Assembly (NCBI GenBank): GCA_963682175.1
Contig: OY821777.1
Span: forward strand, 20,294,001-20,358,000
Direction: 5' to 3'
DNA length: 64,000 bases
Source: Triglochin maritima
Lineage: Eukaryota; Streptophyta; Magnoliopsida; Alismatales; Juncaginaceae
This document shows positions 1 to 10,560 of the stretch, one piece after another. A program made the translations under genes and the position numbers. Below the pieces are notes generated by a model. The model ran no database searches, was not told where the DNA came from, and was given only the letters and a program-made list of their open reading frames with translations. Within the stretch, counting starts at the first letter, position 1, and each line of letters begins with the position of its first letter.

Positions 1-617
1 CAAGCAGCCCTTCCTCCACTAGAGTTTTGCTTCAAGGCTTCACTCTTAGTAGGGAAGAAAGCCACCAAAGAGAGAGATGGATACAATGGGAGGTGAAGAG
101 TTCTATTTATAAGCATGGAAAAAGCTAATCCGGGACAATCCCCCGATGTGGGACTAAACCAATACCAAAAATAGACTAAGCACACATTAATACAAGTCCA
201 GGAGAAGATTAAGTGGATCTGGGCCAATCCAGACCGCCAATTGGCGGCCTATATGATCCAGATCTGTCTGGATTTGTTTGTGGGCCTTCCTTGTTGTGTG
301 TCTTGGTCTTGGATGCATCTGGTTGGTTTGTTGGAGCTCCGACCCGAATCGAATTGGCAAAATACTCCCCATGATGGTGTGGAGTTTCCTGGTTTGCTCT
401 TAGGTCCTTTGGTCTTACGATCAGGTCCTTCTCCCTTGCATCTTAGTCCCCAGGTCTCACAATTAAGTCCTTTTTCCTGCTTTTGGGTCCTTTCATGGCT
501 CTTCTCTTCAAACCTCTTTATTCCTGAAAACTAAACATAAAACTCGTCACGTAGCATTGCGTAGGTGTAAGATAATGGATATAAGATACAAATATAAGCA
601 TGAAATGATGTCAATCA
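1..617 (-). repeat. 3' LTR of A1, partial
   Basis: It starts in minus orientation with TGATTGACATCATTTC at 617 and runs off the left edge. It matches 7297-7913 with a constant offset of 7296 bp and nine substitutions. The LTR end itself lies outside the window. Confidence 0.93.
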
Positions 618-632
618 AATACCCCCACACCT
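618..632 (-). other. Polypurine tract of A1
   Basis: The minus-strand sequence AGGTGTGGGGGTATT abuts the 3' LTR start. The same 15-mer precedes the 3' LTR of A2 (12159-12173) and A3 (34041-34055). This is the plus-strand primer position for reverse transcription. Confidence 0.85.
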
Positions 633-2172
633 AAGTTTTTGCTAGTCCCGAGCAAAACAAAGAAAAAGAAAAGCAAACGAAAAACAAGAAATCCTAACTC
701 ACTTTCGTAGGAATCACGGTTGCACTAAGCACGTGCAACAAGCCGCTAAACCTCTTTGTTGCCAAGGAGGAGGAGTGTTGTCTCCTGAAGGTTTTCAGCG
801 GATATACCCACAAAATCCGAACAAGATGCATTATTCAATCTAGACACTCGACTCGTTGGACTTATTTTGTCGATCATGGAATGCGGTAATACTACGGGTC
901 GACTCTATATATGTAATCAGTCCACACACCTAGTCTAATGAGTTATTCGTGAGAGTTAACTAAGGAATTAAGTGAAAGACATGGGCAACCTTAACTTCTG
1001 AATGTGATACAACGTGTAAAGTCCATTTTGGTTCTTATTTGACTCTTCTTTTCGCTTTTTTTTCTTTTTTTTCTTTTTTTTTCTTTTTCTTTGGAGCATT
1101 TATTGGTTGGTGTTTGATTCTCCCAGGGTCAGGTTTCGTGCATCATTGCCTATGAGGACTTACACTATCACGTACACCTTCCCCCAAATCTCCACATAGG
1201 GTGATCCCTACTACCCGTGTAACGGGAGTTCGGTCGGTGCATCCCAAGTCAGATGACTCGAAAGCACCAGGCACAAAGTCCCCTCAGACCTACTTTCCCG
1301 AGTGATAGGAGCCGTGCGAGAAGAGAGAACACCACTTATTTATTTATCTACATGGGAACCAAAACCCCTACACTTAAGTTTCACAAAAAGAGATTAAGGG
1401 CCCTTGACTACGACAAACTTCCTTATACTAACAGACACGAATTATTTGACTCATTAGGTTCAGGGTGGACTTCTTTAAATGTTTGAGTACTGAAACCCTA
1501 GGATTACACGCCCCCCGAGGGAAAACCGGGGTGCATCCTAACGACTCGATAAATCCTAAAGCCACGTACTAGATATCCTAATGCATCAAGTTCAAGACAA
1601 TTTTGGGAGCGATCTTTTTACTTTGCCTCTCAACGGTTTTGCACATGCTAAACACACGCAAAACCCACAAAACATTTTCTTTCGAAAACACATGAAGATT
1701 TTGAAAGAAATGTGGAAATTTTAAAGCACTAGGCAAGCAAAAGAAGACAAGTCACCCAAGTATCATGGCAAGCAAATATATCGATATTAAATGCAGCACA
1801 CTAACATGACCCTAACAATGCAAACAAAAGAAAACAAAATCAAAAGAAAAGACTCGACTATGTACACACGTAAAACACCCCCCACACCTACTTCATGCAT
1901 TGTCCTCAATGAATGTGAGCATGAAACTACATGAATTTATGCATGAAAAAGGGAAGATCTCACCAACATGAAGTACACAGGGGAGTTCATGGCTATGTTG
2001 ATGGACACAACCCAACTTCCCTTAAAACCTGTGAGATGCTAAAGAAGGGATACAAATACGTGAAAGAAATGGGGCCCAAATACTCAAGGGTTGGGGCCCA
2101 CAACAATCGATGCTCACTGAAGGAGCCTTTTTTTTTTAACTATGTACAACAATAGGCTTCCATCTTCATATG
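633..2172 (-). other. Conserved non-coding 3' region of A1
   Basis: About 1.5 kb lies between the protease stop and the polypurine tract, where pol genes would sit in an autonomous element. No credible reading frame is present. The region is recognisably conserved in A2 (about 10561-12158) and A3 (about 32470-34040), including blocks around 1190-1290, 1500-1560 and 1860-2110. At 1873-1889 it carries a second polypurine-tract-like motif next to a conserved GAGGACAATGCATGAAG context. Confidence 0.75.
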
Positions 2173-4317
2173 TCAAGGGACATCAAATGGGAACCCACCA
2201 TCTCTCGAGCCAGAAATGCGCATGCATGGGCTCGCAACATACACAACAGAATTGCTCGACCACCTGACACCCTTATAAGCATTGAGGTCGGTTGATGCCT
2301 CTTTAGAATTAGCAAAAGAGGAGGCATGAACGAGAGGTGAACCTCTATCAGGTATAAGGGTATCAGGTGGTTGAATCTTAACCCACATGGGGTCCTCAGC
2401 AGATACAGAATGAAGAGCATGTGGCCGAGAGGCCATAAAAATAGTATCTTGTGGCTCAAAAGGCACGTGCTCAAAAGGATGTGGCTCAAGGGCCACGTGC
2501 TCAAAAGAATGTGGCTCAAGGGCCACGTGATCAGAAGAATGTGGCTCAAGGGCCACATGATCAAAACATAAGGCACCTTCTTGTGCCAGCCCAGGTGAAA
2601 CATCTTCACCACCTTCAGGATCTTCATTGAACAATTCTCTGAAGTACTTGAAAGTGCCCTCAACTTCAATCTCATCCAACCCCTGGATAAGGTTGACCTC
2701 AACAGGGTCATTGAAGGCACCTGGCTTCTTGCCAATGGTGAAGATGTTGAAATTAGCGCATTGACTACCATAAGTCAAGCACATCAGACCATTGCGACAA
2801 TTGATCAAGGCATTGGAAGTCGCAAGAAATGGTCGCCCCAAAATGACAGGAATTTGTCCAGGTGGGTTTGGCACAGGTTCAGTATCCAGGACAAAGAAGT
2901 CGACTGGATAAATGAACTCTCCCACTTTGATCAACACATCTTCCACCCCACCCCTCGGTTTCTTCATGGACCTATCAGCCAATTGAAGAGTGGTCTTTGT
3001 TTGTTTGAGGTCTCCAAGACCGAGGTGGATGTAGACAGAATATGGCAGAAGATTAACAGATGCACGAAGGTCCAATAAGGCTCGATGTATGGACACATCC
3101 CCAATCACACAAGAGATAGTAGGACAACCAGGGTCCTTGTACTTGACTTGCATGGGTTGTGCCAACAAAGAACTCACGTTAGCCGCAAGAAAAGCTTTCT
3201 TTGGAACATGAGTTTTTCTCTTCTTGGTGCATAAGTCCTTGAGAACCTTGGCATAAGGTGGCATTTGCTGAATCACCTCCAAAAGAGGGATATTCACCTT
3301 AACCTGCCGAAACATCTCAAGCATCTTGTCATGCTGATCAGAGGTTTTCTTTTTAAGGCACTCAGGGAATGGCGCCTTCGGGGCATAATGGTGCGAAGGA
3401 ACCTCAGAATTCTGGTCCAAAGAAACATGAGTGGGGACCTCAGAATCTGGTTCCTTCGACACAAGAGGAGACAAGGGGACCTTAGGGTTCGGCCCCTTTG
3501 TCGAAGGAAATGTAGAAAGAACCTCAGGATCTGGCTCCTTCCTGGAAGTATTTGTGTAGGGAGCCTCAGGATCCGGCTCCCTCAGAGATGGTGATGACAA
3601 GGAAGGCACCCCAATGTGGTTGTCCACCTCCTTACCAGACCTCAAAGTATGAATCACATTAATATGATGGGTCGGTTCAGAGGTAGCATGAGGTAAATGT
3701 GTCCTTCCTTGCGAATGGGTACCCCGAGGATTCACCTCGGGTTGACTCGGTAATTGGCCCTTCTCGCGTTCATGGAGCTGATTAGCCAACTGGCTAACTT
3801 GCATTTCCAATGCTTTGACCGAATTGTTGTTGGCTGAAAGCATGGATTGTGTACTCTGAATGAACGCGTGAAGGGTTTGTTCAAGAGTGGAGTCCTTAGG
3901 GTCAACCCGTTGGGGTTGTGGAGTTTGGTTATAATAACCCGACGAAGAGGTCTGAGGAGGTTCGTAATTGTGGTTCTGAGACCTTTGATGTGGAGGTTGG
4001 TAGGTCGCCGATGGGCGTGGAGGTTGATAAGGCGGAGGTTGAGGTTGAGCGTGCGAGCTCTGACCGTTACCCCCACTAGGCCCCCAAGAGAAGTTAGGAT
4101 GGTTACGCCATCTCGGGTTGTAGGAGTGACTGTACGGGTCGTTTCGGGGCCTTTGTTGATACATCGCATTTGCATGCTCAGTATCCCTTGGAGCGTAAGC
4201 GCATTCCAAGTCATCATGTCCCGACAATCCACACCTACTACACTCGGGAGTAGCGACCTGAGCTACTGGAGCTCGGTCCATCTCCAAACTCTCAATCCTA
4301 CGCATGAGAGCATCCAT
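2173..4317 (-). CDS. gag C-terminus and aspartic protease of A1 (frame-shifted from gag)
   Basis: This 714-residue frame begins inside gag. Near residues 25-40 it has a zinc knuckle, CSRCGLSGHDDLEC (CX2CX4HX4C), that would bind the RNA genome. A Pro/Gln/Ser-rich linker follows, then a retropepsin-like domain at about residues 395-520. The active-site strand reads LLDLRASVNLLP, where Athila-type proteases usually have DLGAS, so the glycine after the catalytic Asp is Arg and the enzyme is probably dead. The flap-side motif LGRPFLATSNALIN is intact. Near residues 580-625 a ten-residue unit (HVALEPHS-like) is repeated four to five times, encoded by 30-bp tandem DNA repeats. There is no reverse transcriptase downstream. 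The first Met is internal, because a one-base frameshift near 4385-4400 separates this frame from gag at 4343-5305. Confidence 0.85.
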   Translation of the reverse strand: MDALMRRIESLEMDRAPVAQVATPECSRCGLSGHDDLECAYAPRDTEHANAMYQQRPRNDPYSHSYNPRWRNHPNFSWGPSGGNGQSSHAQPQPPPYQPPRPSATYQPPHQRSQNHNYEPPQTSSSGYYNQTPQPQRVDPKDSTLEQTLHAFIQSTQSMLSANNNSVKALEMQVSQLANQLHEREKGQLPSQPEVNPRGTHSQGRTHLPHATSEPTHHINVIHTLRSGKEVDNHIGVPSLSSPSLREPDPEAPYTNTSRKEPDPEVLSTFPSTKGPNPKVPLSPLVSKEPDSEVPTHVSLDQNSEVPSHHYAPKAPFPECLKKKTSDQHDKMLEMFRQVKVNIPLLEVIQQMPPYAKVLKDLCTKKRKTHVPKKAFLAANVSSLLAQPMQVKYKDPGCPTISCVIGDVSIHRALLDLRASVNLLPYSVYIHLGLGDLKQTKTTLQLADRSMKKPRGGVEDVLIKVGEFIYPVDFFVLDTEPVPNPPGQIPVILGRPFLATSNALINCRNGLMCLTYGSQCANFNIFTIGKKPGAFNDPVEVNLIQGLDEIEVEGTFKYFRELFNEDPEGGEDVSPGLAQEGALCFDHVALEPHSSDHVALEPHSFEHVALEPHPFEHVPFEPQDTIFMASRPHALHSVSAEDPMWVKIQPPDTLIPDRGSPLVHASSFANSKEASTDLNAYKGVRWSSNSVVYVASPCMRISGSRDGGFPFDVP
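2436..2575 (-). repeat. 30-bp tandem repeat inside the A1 protease frame
   Basis: Four to five units of about 30 bp have the plus-strand core GTGGCTCAAGGGCCACGTG. Each encodes ten residues like HVALEPHSFE on the minus strand. The period is a multiple of three, so the frame is kept. Confidence 0.8.
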
Positions 4318-4342
4318 TTTCGCCTCAGACGCGATCGATGAC

Positions 4343-5305
4343 TCAACTTGATAAGATCCAGCTCGACCAGAAGACCTGGCGGCTGGTGGCTCTCATGGTA
4401 TCCCACTCGAAGGTGCGTTCAGCCATGGATTCAAAAGTGTCCCAAGCCTCCTCGATGGGTTTCATTTGGAAGTCACCCTGACACATTGACTCCAACAATG
4501 TGCGGGTGTTGTAGTTGATGCCCTCATAAAAAATTTGGCACAACTGGCAAAGCTCAATTCCATGATGAGGGCACTGCAGGAGAATGTCCTTGAACCTCTC
4601 AAAGAAACCATGAAACGATTCGGTCTCGGTCTGATACATTTGATGTATCTGGTGCCGTATCTGTTGAGTTTTCCTTTGAGGGAAAAATCTCTTCCGAAAG
4701 ACGGTCACAAAGTCATCCCATGACCGAATCGAGCTCGCCGGGAGGCTATACATCCATTTCTTCGCATTATCCTTCAATGCGAAAGAAATCATCCTCAACC
4801 GGACTGAATCCTCGTCAAGCTGTTGAAGCTTGAACATGGAGCATACTTCCTCGAATTCGCGTATAAAGATATACAGATCCTCCTTATTGGCAGTAAAGGT
4901 TGGAAGCATGCTCACATATTGAGGTTTCAGTTCATAGTTGTTCCCGCGAGCAAGGGGAACAACTATGCAAGAAGGTTGCGCGGCCCGAATAGGATGGGTC
5001 CGCTCCCACAACGTCATCGGTCTATCATGTCGAGCTAAAGGTGGTGGTGCACCAAGAACTCGATCCTGACCGAATCTCCCTTCCTCTCGAGTCAGAGGAG
5101 GAGGAGAAGGAGGTCTACGTGGTGGTGGGAATGGACCGAGGTAGTCCATGTATGGAACTCGGTCTCCCTCGCCACCACGAGACGACTCGGCCTCTTGCTC
5201 CAAAGGAGCACGAGGCGGAGATGGTCGATCACCAAGATCTTCCATCTCAGAAATAAGCACTCTCTCGAGTCGAGCGCTCTCACCAGAACGAGCCCAACCT
5301 CGCAT
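4343..5305 (-). CDS. gag capsid part of A1 (ends at a frameshift)
   Basis: This is a 320-residue frame. A Pro/Arg-rich N-terminus (to about residue 110) precedes a Retrotrans_gag capsid domain from about residue 130 to 300. Recognisable blocks are LYIFIREFEEVC, WDDFVTVFRKRFFP, FHGFFERFKDILLQCPHHG and TRTLLESMCQGDF. Gag would form the virus-like particle in the cytoplasm. The same domain with similar blocks occurs in A3 (29500-30873). The frame stops at 4343 after a one-base frameshift. The continuation with the zinc knuckle is in another frame at 2173-4317. The start at 5305 is the first Met of the open frame; no ribosome-site evidence separates it from a downstream start. Confidence 0.85.
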   Translation of the reverse strand: MRGWARSGESARLERVLISEMEDLGDRPSPPRAPLEQEAESSRGGEGDRVPYMDYLGPFPPPRRPPSPPPLTREEGRFGQDRVLGAPPPLARHDRPMTLWERTHPIRAAQPSCIVVPLARGNNYELKPQYVSMLPTFTANKEDLYIFIREFEEVCSMFKLQQLDEDSVRLRMISFALKDNAKKWMYSLPASSIRSWDDFVTVFRKRFFPQRKTQQIRHQIHQMYQTETESFHGFFERFKDILLQCPHHGIELCQLCQIFYEGINYNTRTLLESMCQGDFQMKPIEEAWDTFESMAERTFEWDTMRATSRQVFWSSWILSS

Positions 5306-6357
5306 GAAATGCTCGACTCGACTCTAAACGACACACAACAGAAGGTGTACTAGAGGAGGAGACTAAACGTAGAGAATAGATGAGGAGAGGACTCAGATGA
5401 GGAGGGAAGAATCCCTAGAGCTAGCGAGGGTAGTGGGATCAGGAGGAAGCCTAACTAGCAAGCATGGCTCAAACAATGAAAGGCAATGGGTCCTTAAGCT
5501 AGACGACGCCTAACTTCGAGGTCACTAGCCTCGACACGCCTCACCTCCCTACAACGAGGACCACAATGCCCAGCAAGTGATACCAGATCCGGAGATCCAG
5601 TACCTCCTACTATCGACAAGGTAGGCAACGCCGATCAGGCCATGACGGTCTCAACTAGATTACTCTCCTAGTGCATCCAAAATCCTAGGGCCAATGTCTA
5701 CTTGCTTTTAGTTAAGGCTTGATTAAGAGTGATTTTTGGGGCGAAGGAAAGGGTGATGAAATCCCCCACCTTATCTTTTATGGGACAGCCCCTCCTTAGT
5801 AGCGATTTGATCCTAGATCTAGCAATCAATCGCTCCAATCAAACACTCTCTCACTCTTGTCCCGATGCACCTTACTAACTAATGCATGAAATAAACATGC
5901 ATGAATGAGGGATGTGGGTGCACGTACCTCACGCCAGCAATCAACGACAAAATGTAAAGCAAAGAAAAGACAAATGCATGCAAGGTCTACCAATGGTGCA
6001 TGACCTAGATGGCAAGAAGTCTAATCTTTTGCTTTGAGTTTTATGGTCCAAGTTGATTAAAGGGGGAGTGATTAATGATCTGGGAGCAAACCAGAAGTCA
6101 TAGCATGCAAAATAGGGCTCCCAGATAACACAAATTTTAACACTAACTACCAGAAAAAATTACAAGGCAAGAAACTCTCACCAGGCCGCCAATTGGCGGT
6201 CTTCAACCGCTGATTGGCGGTCTGTTTAGGGTTTCTATTCCTCCAACTTTGCCAGTAGCCTCCCCGTGATCTTGTGGTTCCCTGAAACTAAAAAAAACTG
6301 AAAACAAAAAATTAAAAACCCATCGAATCGTCCAAACCAATGTCTGGACAGAGCACC
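5306..6357 (-). other. Leader (5' untranslated region) of A1
   Basis: About 1.05 kb lies between the primer site and gag with no credible frame. It is the inverted counterpart of the A2 leader at 7973-9075. It includes the block that is also found captured in the copia elements E and E2 (homologous to 14798-15120). Confidence 0.8.
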
Positions 6358-6375
6358 TCCCCGGCAACGGCGCCA
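6358..6375 (-). other. Primer-binding site of A1, tRNA-Asp
   Basis: The minus strand reads TGGCGCCGTTGCCGGGGA, an 18-nt complement to the 3' end of plant tRNA-Asp(GTC) including CCA. It lies six bases from the LTR end. Use of tRNA-Asp is typical of Athila-group Ty3/gypsy elements. Confidence 0.9.
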
Positions 6376-6381
6376 AAAACT

Positions 6382-7913
6382 TGATTGATCGTTTTATATT
6401 TAACCGCAAGTGCACGGCCGCGTTGAAGCGGTGGCAAATACGGGTCGTCCACTGGGAGGTGTGTCGACACTTGGTTTGTGCGAAGGCGAGAGGTAAAGAA
6501 AGGGAAGAAAGGTTGGTTACACTAATCTAAACTACAAAGCTGAAATGAAATGGAGAAGAAACGATAAAACTAAACCCCAAAGGGGGTAGAGAAATAATGT
6601 GAACATAAAGAAATGTATGTGTGTGTGTTAATTAAGCTCTTCACAACATGTAGTGCATGAAATCATAAAACTACATCCAACTTTCCCTCCACATGAATTA
6701 AGATTTCACTACATCATTAAAACATACAAGACAATAGTTGGAATGAAGCTACATGAACTCAAGTATAAAGACTAGACCCTACTATGCCTCCACATGAATT
6801 AAGATAAGACTACATCATTAAAACATACAAGACATTCGCTAAGGTAAAGGCAACAAGAGCTCATACACTACAACTTGTGTTTCCAATATTAACTTCATCC
6901 ATATCCTAACCTTATCATTCCCCATAAAATAGGTCCACTAATCAAAGCATAAGCTAAGCTTCATTCAAGAGCATTAGCATATCAAAGATAAGAGTGGAGA
7001 CCCATTAGATGGTTATGGAAATCATATAAAGCTCAAGGGATAAAAATAACACACACTTAATACACTACATGATTATATCACATATTTCTCCACCCCCCAA
7101 ATGGGGATGGAACTACTCACTACTCATTACACTAACTATATTAGCAAAAGAAAACATAATACTGAAATGAAAGTTATACTAATCAAGCAAGAAATATTTA
7201 AAGAAGCATAAAACAAAACAAGCACCAAAGTAAACACATTAACTAAGCAAGAATTAACAAGCTAAAAAAACTTCTATTATGAACTCACTCAGATTACAAA
7301 CAGCCCTTCCTCCACTAGAGTTTTGCTTCAAGGCTTCACTCTTAGTAGGGAAGAAAGCCACCAAAGAGAGAGATGGATACAATGGGAGGTGAAGAGTTCT
7401 ATTTATAAGCATGGAAAAAGCTAATCCAGGACAATCCCCCGATGTGGGACTAAACCAATACCAAAAATAGACTAAGCACACATTAATACAAGTCCAGGAG
7501 AAGATTAAGTGGATCTGGGCCAATCCAGACCGCCAATTGGCGGCCTATATGATCCAGATCCGTCTGGATTTGTTTGTGGGCCTTCCTTGTTGTGTGTCTT
7601 GGTCTTGGATGCATCTGGTTGGTTTGTTGGAGCTCCGACCTAAATCGAATTGGCAAAATACTCCCCATGATGGTGTGGAGTTTCTTGGTTTGCTCTTAGG
7701 TCCTTTGGTCTTACGATCAGGTCCTTCTCCCTTGCATCTTAGTGCCCAGGTCTCACAATTAAGTCCTTTTTTCTGCTTTTGGGTCCTTTCATGGCTCTTC
7801 TCTTCAAACCTCTTTATTCCTGAAAACTAAACATAAAACTCGTCACGTAGCATTGCTTAGGTGTAAGATAATGGATATAAGATACAAATATAAGCATGAA
7901 ATGATGTCAATCA
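6382..7913 (-). repeat. 5' LTR of A1 (1532 bp)
   Basis: It is bounded by TGATTGAC (at 7913) and GATCAATCA (at 6382) in minus orientation. A TATA-like box, TTATAAATAG on the minus strand, lies at 7399-7408, so this LTR keeps a plausible promoter. It is the longest complete LTR of the family here. Confidence 0.9.
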
Positions 7914-7948
7914 CCTGCACTTGTAGTTTAAATAAAACGAATCAATCA
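7914..7948 (+). repeat. 5' LTR remnant of A2 (35 bp)
   Basis: It matches the terminal 35 bp of the 3' LTR (ending at 13456), with end AACGAATCAATCA, and abuts the start of the A1 5' LTR. This is consistent with A1 having inserted here. Confidence 0.8.
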
Positions 7949-7954
7949 AGTTTT

Positions 7955-7972
7955 TGGCGCCGTTGCCGGGTA
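7955..7972 (+). other. Primer-binding site of A2, tRNA-Asp
   Basis: TGGCGCCGTTGCCGGG is complementary to tRNA-Asp over 16 nt, followed by TA instead of GA. It lies six bases after the LTR end. Confidence 0.88.
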
Positions 7973-9075
7973 GGTGCTCTGTCCAGACCTTGGTTTGGAC
8001 GATTCGAGTGGTTTTTAATTTTTTGTTTTCAGTTTTTTTAGTTTCAGGGATTCTAGAGATCATGGGGAGGCTACTGGACGAGTTGGAGCAGAAGAACTTC
8101 AACAAGGACCGCCAATCAGCGGTCTTGGACCGCCAATTGGCGGCCTATTGAGTGTTTTTGGCTCTCAATTTTCTTCTGGTAGTTGATGCTTTCACTTTAG
8201 TTATCTGGGAGCACTATTTTGCATGCTGTGATTTCTAGTTTGCTCCCAGATTTAATTTCAATTCCCTTTAATCGACTTGGACTATAAAACTCAAAGCAAA
8301 AGATTAGACTTCTTGCCATCTAGGTCATGCATCATTTGTAGACCTTGCATCCATTTGTCTTTTCTTTGCTTTACACTTTGTTGTTGATTGATGGCGTGAG
8401 GTACGTGCACCAAAATCTCTCATTCATGCATGTTTCAATCATGCATTAGTTAGTAAGGTGTATCGGGACAAGAGTGAGTTGAGCGTTTGATTGGAGTGTT
8501 GATTGCTAGATCTAGGATCAAAACACTACTAAGGAGGGGCTGTCCCATAAAAGATAAGGTGGGGGATTTCATCACCCTTTCCTTCGCCCCAAAAATCACT
8601 CTTAATCAAGCCTTAACTAAAAGCAAGTAGACATTGGCCCTAGGATTTCGGATGCACTAGGAGAGTAATCTAGTTGAGACCGTCATGGCCTGATCGGCGT
8701 TGCCTACCTTGTCGATAGTAGGAGGTACTGGATCTCCGGATCTGGTATCACTTGCTGGGCATTGTGGTCTTCGTTGTAGGGAGGTGAGGTGTGTCGAGGC
8801 TAGTGACCTCGAAGTTAGGCGTCGTCTAGCCTAAGGACCCATTGCCTTACATTGTTTGAGTCGTGCTTGCTAGTTAGGCTTCTACCTGATCCCATTACCC
8901 ACGCTAGCTCTAGGATTCATCCATTCTCCTCTGAGTCATCTTCTTCTCACCTTCTTCTACATTATAGTCTCCTCCCCTTTACACTCTCTGTTAGCGTTTT
9001 AGGGTCGAGTCGAGCACTTTTTGCGAGCTTAGCCTCGTGGTTGTGAGAGTGGTCGACTCGAGAGTTTTTGTTGAG
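7973..9075 (+). other. Leader of A2
   Basis: This is non-coding and homologous to the inverted A1 leader (5306-6357). Together they form inverted arms of about 1.1 kb around the A1 5' LTR. Confidence 0.78.
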
Positions 9076-10560
9076 ATGGATGGTTACATGGGCGACCATC
9101 CATATCATTGTTGGGACCAGGACAATTCTCCTTCGTACTCCCGACCCATGCATCCTGGGGTGGCTTAGAAGAACACCCTGAATGGTTGGGATAATCTTAA
9201 TTGTGTGACTGAGCATTCTTCATATTGGGGTAATATGAGAGAGGCACCGACTGCTAGACCACCATCTAGTTACGTCGGGTCATATGTTGGTCATGAAACT
9301 GAGACATTACAAGAACCTTTGGCCTCTTCCATGCATGTGGTAGATGACATGAGTGCACCGGTGGCTCCAGTAGCCGTACCGTGTGACTGTTGTGGGTTGA
9401 GTGGTCATGTTATCGGGGAATGTCCTTATGTTGCCCCTGAGCCTGAGTATGTGCACACATTTTCCCAAATGCTCATTATGACCATTATGCATCCGCGTAC
9501 AACCTGAGAGGGATGGATTCGTGGGGAGACAATTCTTATTCAAATTATTATACATCATTTCCACCCCAGTGTCCTCCTCCCGAATACCCAGAAGTCTACC
9601 AACACCCCACTCCAAATCATTGGACTCATTCTCAGCCCATCAACACCCAACCCCAAAATTTCTCAAATTCTGACTTGGACCTCATAGTTGACCGCATACC
9701 TGATTCCTTGAAACAAACTTTCCTTACGTTCATGGAAACCACTCAACAGTCCATACAAAATATGGCACTGCAAGTGAGTCAAATTTCGCAGCAATTACGT
9801 TAACGTGAGGAGAGTAACTTTTCTTGTCAACATGAGGATTCATCTTTTGATATCGAACCACCACCACATCCACAAATTCAAAGCACAATCTTTCAAAGTC
9901 AAACTCATAGTCAGTCTGAGGGACTTGGGGTTTCAATTCACAATCACTTAGTGGAGGATTCGATTCAAATTGAGAAAAATAAGGACCAAATTCATTATGA
10001 GTTGGCATAGGATTGTGCCTTTCTTTTTGTCCCGTGGCCCTTGAGCCACATGATTTTCATGTTGTACCTCTTAAGGACTCACCTCTGGTGGGGCTAGAGC
10101 TCCCTATGTACACTCAATTTCAAACAAACTGGTGAGAGTTTGCCTCTCACTATTCTTCCTGATCATCTTGGAAATGATGGAACATCAAACAACTACATTG
10201 CTCATGAGGGTATTAGGGGTTCCTTGGAGGATACCTTGGGTATGAGACCCACTTTTTGTTCGCCTGGTGTGTCGGACATGCCTAACGAGGTTCTTGACCT
10301 CGTTCTGACACACCAGCCTATTGGTTGGAGAGTTTGGATTGACGATCATAACTGCAGCAACAGGAGAAACTCTTCTTTCGTTGCCACTTATTTCCCAAAC
10401 TCTTGAGAGGTTCAAGCTCTTTCAGTTTGATCCTTTGAATGAGACGCCTTTGCGTCCAATTCATGAACCTCTCATTTCATCTTGTGCTCTTTGTGAAGGG
10501 GGCCCACACATGAGTATTCTGGCCCCGCGTGGTGTCGTGTTCCCTTTCCAAGTGCATTGA
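9076..10560 (+). pseudogene. Degenerate gag remnant and polyprotein tail of A2
   Basis: The reading starts at ATG 9076. It meets an in-frame TAG at about 9169 and resumes in the same frame to 9507 with a zinc knuckle, CDCCGLSGHVIGEC (CX2CX4HX4C). A frameshift near 9465 moves the next part (about 9470-9803, Gln/Pro-rich, ending MALQVSQISQQLR) to another frame. Scattered pieces to 10560 match the C-terminal tail of A3 (for example HQPIGWRVWIDD against HPPISWRVLFDE). The capsid domain and the protease, present in A1 and A3, are missing. It cannot make a working Gag. Confidence 0.75.

Larger units (their letters stand above)
1..7913 (-). mobile_element. Athila-like gag-protease LTR element A1 (3' LTR cut by window edge)
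   Basis: This is an LTR retrotransposon read on the minus strand. In element order it has a 5' LTR (6382-7913), a tRNA-Asp primer site (6358-6375), a leader, gag (4343-5305), gag C-terminus plus protease (2173-4317), a long non-coding 3' region, a polypurine tract (618-632) and a partial 3' LTR (1-617). The visible 617 bp of the 3' LTR align to the 5' LTR without gaps and with nine mismatches counted by eye, so the insertion is recent. There is no reverse transcriptase, RNase H or integrase and no room for them. The element must therefore be mobilised in trans, as known for gag-only (TR-GAG type) plant elements. Its right flank is the last 35 bp of an LTR of the same family, so it probably inserted into the 5' LTR of A2. 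Confidence 0.9.

Noticed and set aside
241..534. 97-codon frame repeated at 7537-7830
   Set aside because: It lies in the two LTR copies of A1; its repetition reflects the LTR, not a gene.
2371..2571. Plus-strand frame of 66 codons over the 30-bp repeat
   Set aside because: It is a shadow of the minus-strand gag-protease frame in the same DNA.
7955..7972. tRNA-Asp gene fragment
   Set aside because: It is only the 18-nt primer-binding site beside an LTR; no tRNA body is present.
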